The translations under genes and the position numbers were made by a program. The notes beneath the pieces were generated by a model that was not told the origin of the DNA, made no database searches, and saw only the letters and a list, made by a program, of their open reading frames with translations. Shown one piece after another: positions 22,994-24,179 of a DNA stretch of 24,179 nucleotides. The stretch's first letter is position 1, and each line of letters opens with the position of its first letter. The stretch comes from CBDDRG01 sp965232975 (GTDB lineage: Bacteria; Pseudomonadota; Gammaproteobacteria; Pseudomonadales; Porticoccaceae): NCBI GenBank assembly GCA_965232975.1, contig CBDDRG010000063.1:1-24179 (forward strand). Reading direction: 5' to 3'.

Positions 22994-24179
22994 TCACTGA
23001 TAGCCCTTGGGGAAGGGGTTCGGCTCGATCAGCTCGGATTCGTAGATCACCTTGTACTGGCCATCGGCCTGCGCTTCGCCGATGCGCAACTTGCTCCACA
23101 GGTGGTGGTTCTCGTGCACCTTGACGTAGCCCTCCGGCGCGGTGGTCAGCTCGATGCCGGGGGACGCGGCGGCGATCTTGTCGATATCGAAACTGCCGGC
23201 TTTCTCGACCGCGGCCTTCCACAGCCAGGGCCCCAGATAGGCGGCCTGGGTGACATCGCCGATCACCGAGTTGGCGCCGTACTTGTCCTTGAAGGCGGCG
23301 ACAAAGGCCTTGTTGTTGGGGTTGTCGAGGCTCTGGAAATACTTCATCGCGGCGTAGTAGCCGACCATGTTTTCGCCGCCGATGCCGAGAATTTCATCTT
23401 CAGTGACCGAGATGGTCAGAATGGTCTGCTTGGCGCTGGTGACCCCGGCCGCCTTCAACTGCTTCCACCAGGACACGTTGCTGCCGCCGACGATGATGCT
23501 GTACACCGCATCCGGCTTTTTGAGCTTGATCTTGTTGATCAGCGAGCCGAACTGGGTGTGGCCCAGGGGGAAGTAGTCCTCGCCGACCACCTTGCCCTTG
23601 AGCACGTTCTCGATGTGCTTGCGGGCGATCTTGTTCGACGTGCGCGGCCAGATGTAGTCGGAACCGATCAGATAGAAGGTCTTGGCGCCCTTGGTTTTGG
23701 CGAGCCAGTCGAGGCCGGCGATGATCTGCTGGGTCGCCTCCTGGCCGGTGTAGATGACGTTCTTCGACTGCTCCAGCCCCTCGTAGAACGTGGGGTAATA
23801 GAGCATGCCGTTCTCCTTTTCGAACACCGGCAGCACCGCCTTGCGCGAGGCCGAGGTCCAGCACCCGAACACCGCCGCGACCTTGTCGCTGACCAGCAGC
23901 TTGCGGGCTTTCTCGGCGAAGGTCGGCCAGTCGCTGGCGCCGTCCTCCTGGATGATCTCGATCTTGCGCCCGAGCACGCCGCCCATGGCGTTGATCTGGT
24001 CGATGGCGAGACGCTCGGCCTGGATCGAGCCGGTCTCGCTGATCGCCATGGTGCCGGTGGCCGAGTGCAACTGGCCGACGGTGACGGTGGTGTCGGTGAC
24101 GGCGAGGCCGGTGGTATTGACCGCCGCCGTCGGCGGCGCGGCGGCCAGCGCGAACTGCGCCATGGCGCCGGCGGCGCCC
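22994..24179 (-). CDS. urtA: Urea/short-amide ABC transporter substrate-binding protein UrtA, 5' end cut by window edge
   Basis: Periplasmic binding protein of the importer, type I (LivJ-like) fold. The mature part is clear: TVTVGQLHSATGTMAISE, RLAIDQINAMGGVLGRKIEIIQEDGASDWPTFAEKA, AAVFGCWTSASRKAVLPVFE, LLYYPTFYEGLEQSKNVIYTGQEATQQII-like blocks, GSDYIWPRTSN and KKPDAVYSIIVGGSN. These fit the UrtA/FmdD/AmiC-like subgroup rather than amino-acid binding proteins. The frame stays open to the right edge; the Ala-rich stretch around 24120-24179 looks like the end of a signal peptide, so an ATG at 24163 is probably internal and the true start lies beyond the window. It is the first visible gene of the urt-fmd operon. 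Confidence 0.93.
   Translation of the reverse strand, partial: GAAGAMAQFALAAAPPTAAVNTTGLAVTDTTVTVGQLHSATGTMAISETGSIQAERLAIDQINAMGGVLGRKIEIIQEDGASDWPTFAEKARKLLVSDKVAAVFGCWTSASRKAVLPVFEKENGMLYYPTFYEGLEQSKNVIYTGQEATQQIIAGLDWLAKTKGAKTFYLIGSDYIWPRTSNKIARKHIENVLKGKVVGEDYFPLGHTQFGSLINKIKLKKPDAVYSIIVGGSNVSWWKQLKAAGVTSAKQTILTISVTEDEILGIGGENMVGYYAAMKYFQSLDNPNNKAFVAAFKDKYGANSVIGDVTQAAYLGPWLWKAAVEKAGSFDIDKIAAASPGIELTTAPEGYVKVHENHHLWSKLRIGEAQADGQYKVIYESELIEPNPFPKGYQ

Overview
The window is GC-rich, densely coded DNA from a gammaproteobacterium. The chromosomal order ubiC-ubiA-phoB-phoR is the one found in Pseudomonas and its relatives, and htpG, yaaA and a DUF938 methyltransferase fit the same background. 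I cannot name the genus. A marine or soil member of the Pseudomonadales/Cellvibrionales/Nevskiales type is an inference from the gene mix (several Baeyer-Villiger monooxygenases plus an amide-uptake operon).

Left part (1-8.7 kb) is mostly housekeeping. It starts with the N-terminal part of htpG (minus strand, cut by the window edge). A divergent spacer follows that is packed with stem-loops. Then, on the plus strand, come a NUDT19-like Nudix hydrolase, an LpxR-type lipid A deacylase, ubiC and ubiA (first steps of ubiquinone synthesis), the phosphate two-component system phoB-phoR preceded by a plausible degenerate Pho box, a FemAB-like acyltransferase translationally coupled to phoR, and a secreted SYLF/YSC84 protein ending at a strong bidirectional terminator.

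Middle part (8.7-16.9 kb) is an accessory oxidation region. It has three complete flavin-dependent Baeyer-Villiger monooxygenases of different types: a CPDMO-like enzyme with an N-terminal extension, a PAMO-like enzyme, and a CHMO/PAMO-like enzyme. The last two are divergently transcribed from a 337-bp spacer that carries an 18-bp imperfect palindrome. Between the first and second enzymes lie an NTF2-like protein, a DUF938 methyltransferase overlapping yaaA, and about 0.5 kb without a recognisable gene that contains a run of 12 G. A yjdM/phnA zinc-ribbon gene follows the third enzyme.

Right part (17.5-24.2 kb, minus strand) is one operon read right to left: urtA-urtB-urtC-urtD-urtE-fmdA-fmdB. 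It encodes a branched-chain-type ABC importer of the urea/short-chain-amide family, then formamidase and an FmdB zinc-ribbon protein. The implied job is uptake of formamide, short amides or urea, and release of ammonium for nitrogen supply. urtE carries an in-frame TAA exactly where the family has the Tyr of the Ala-Tyr-Val-Pro-Gln Q-loop motif, with the rest of the gene intact. This is the clearest anomaly of the window. The operon ends in an 11-bp C-rich tandem repeat whose transcribed strand product is G-quadruplex-like.

I saw no tRNA, rRNA, CRISPR array, transposase or phage gene. No transcription factor sits next to the monooxygenases.
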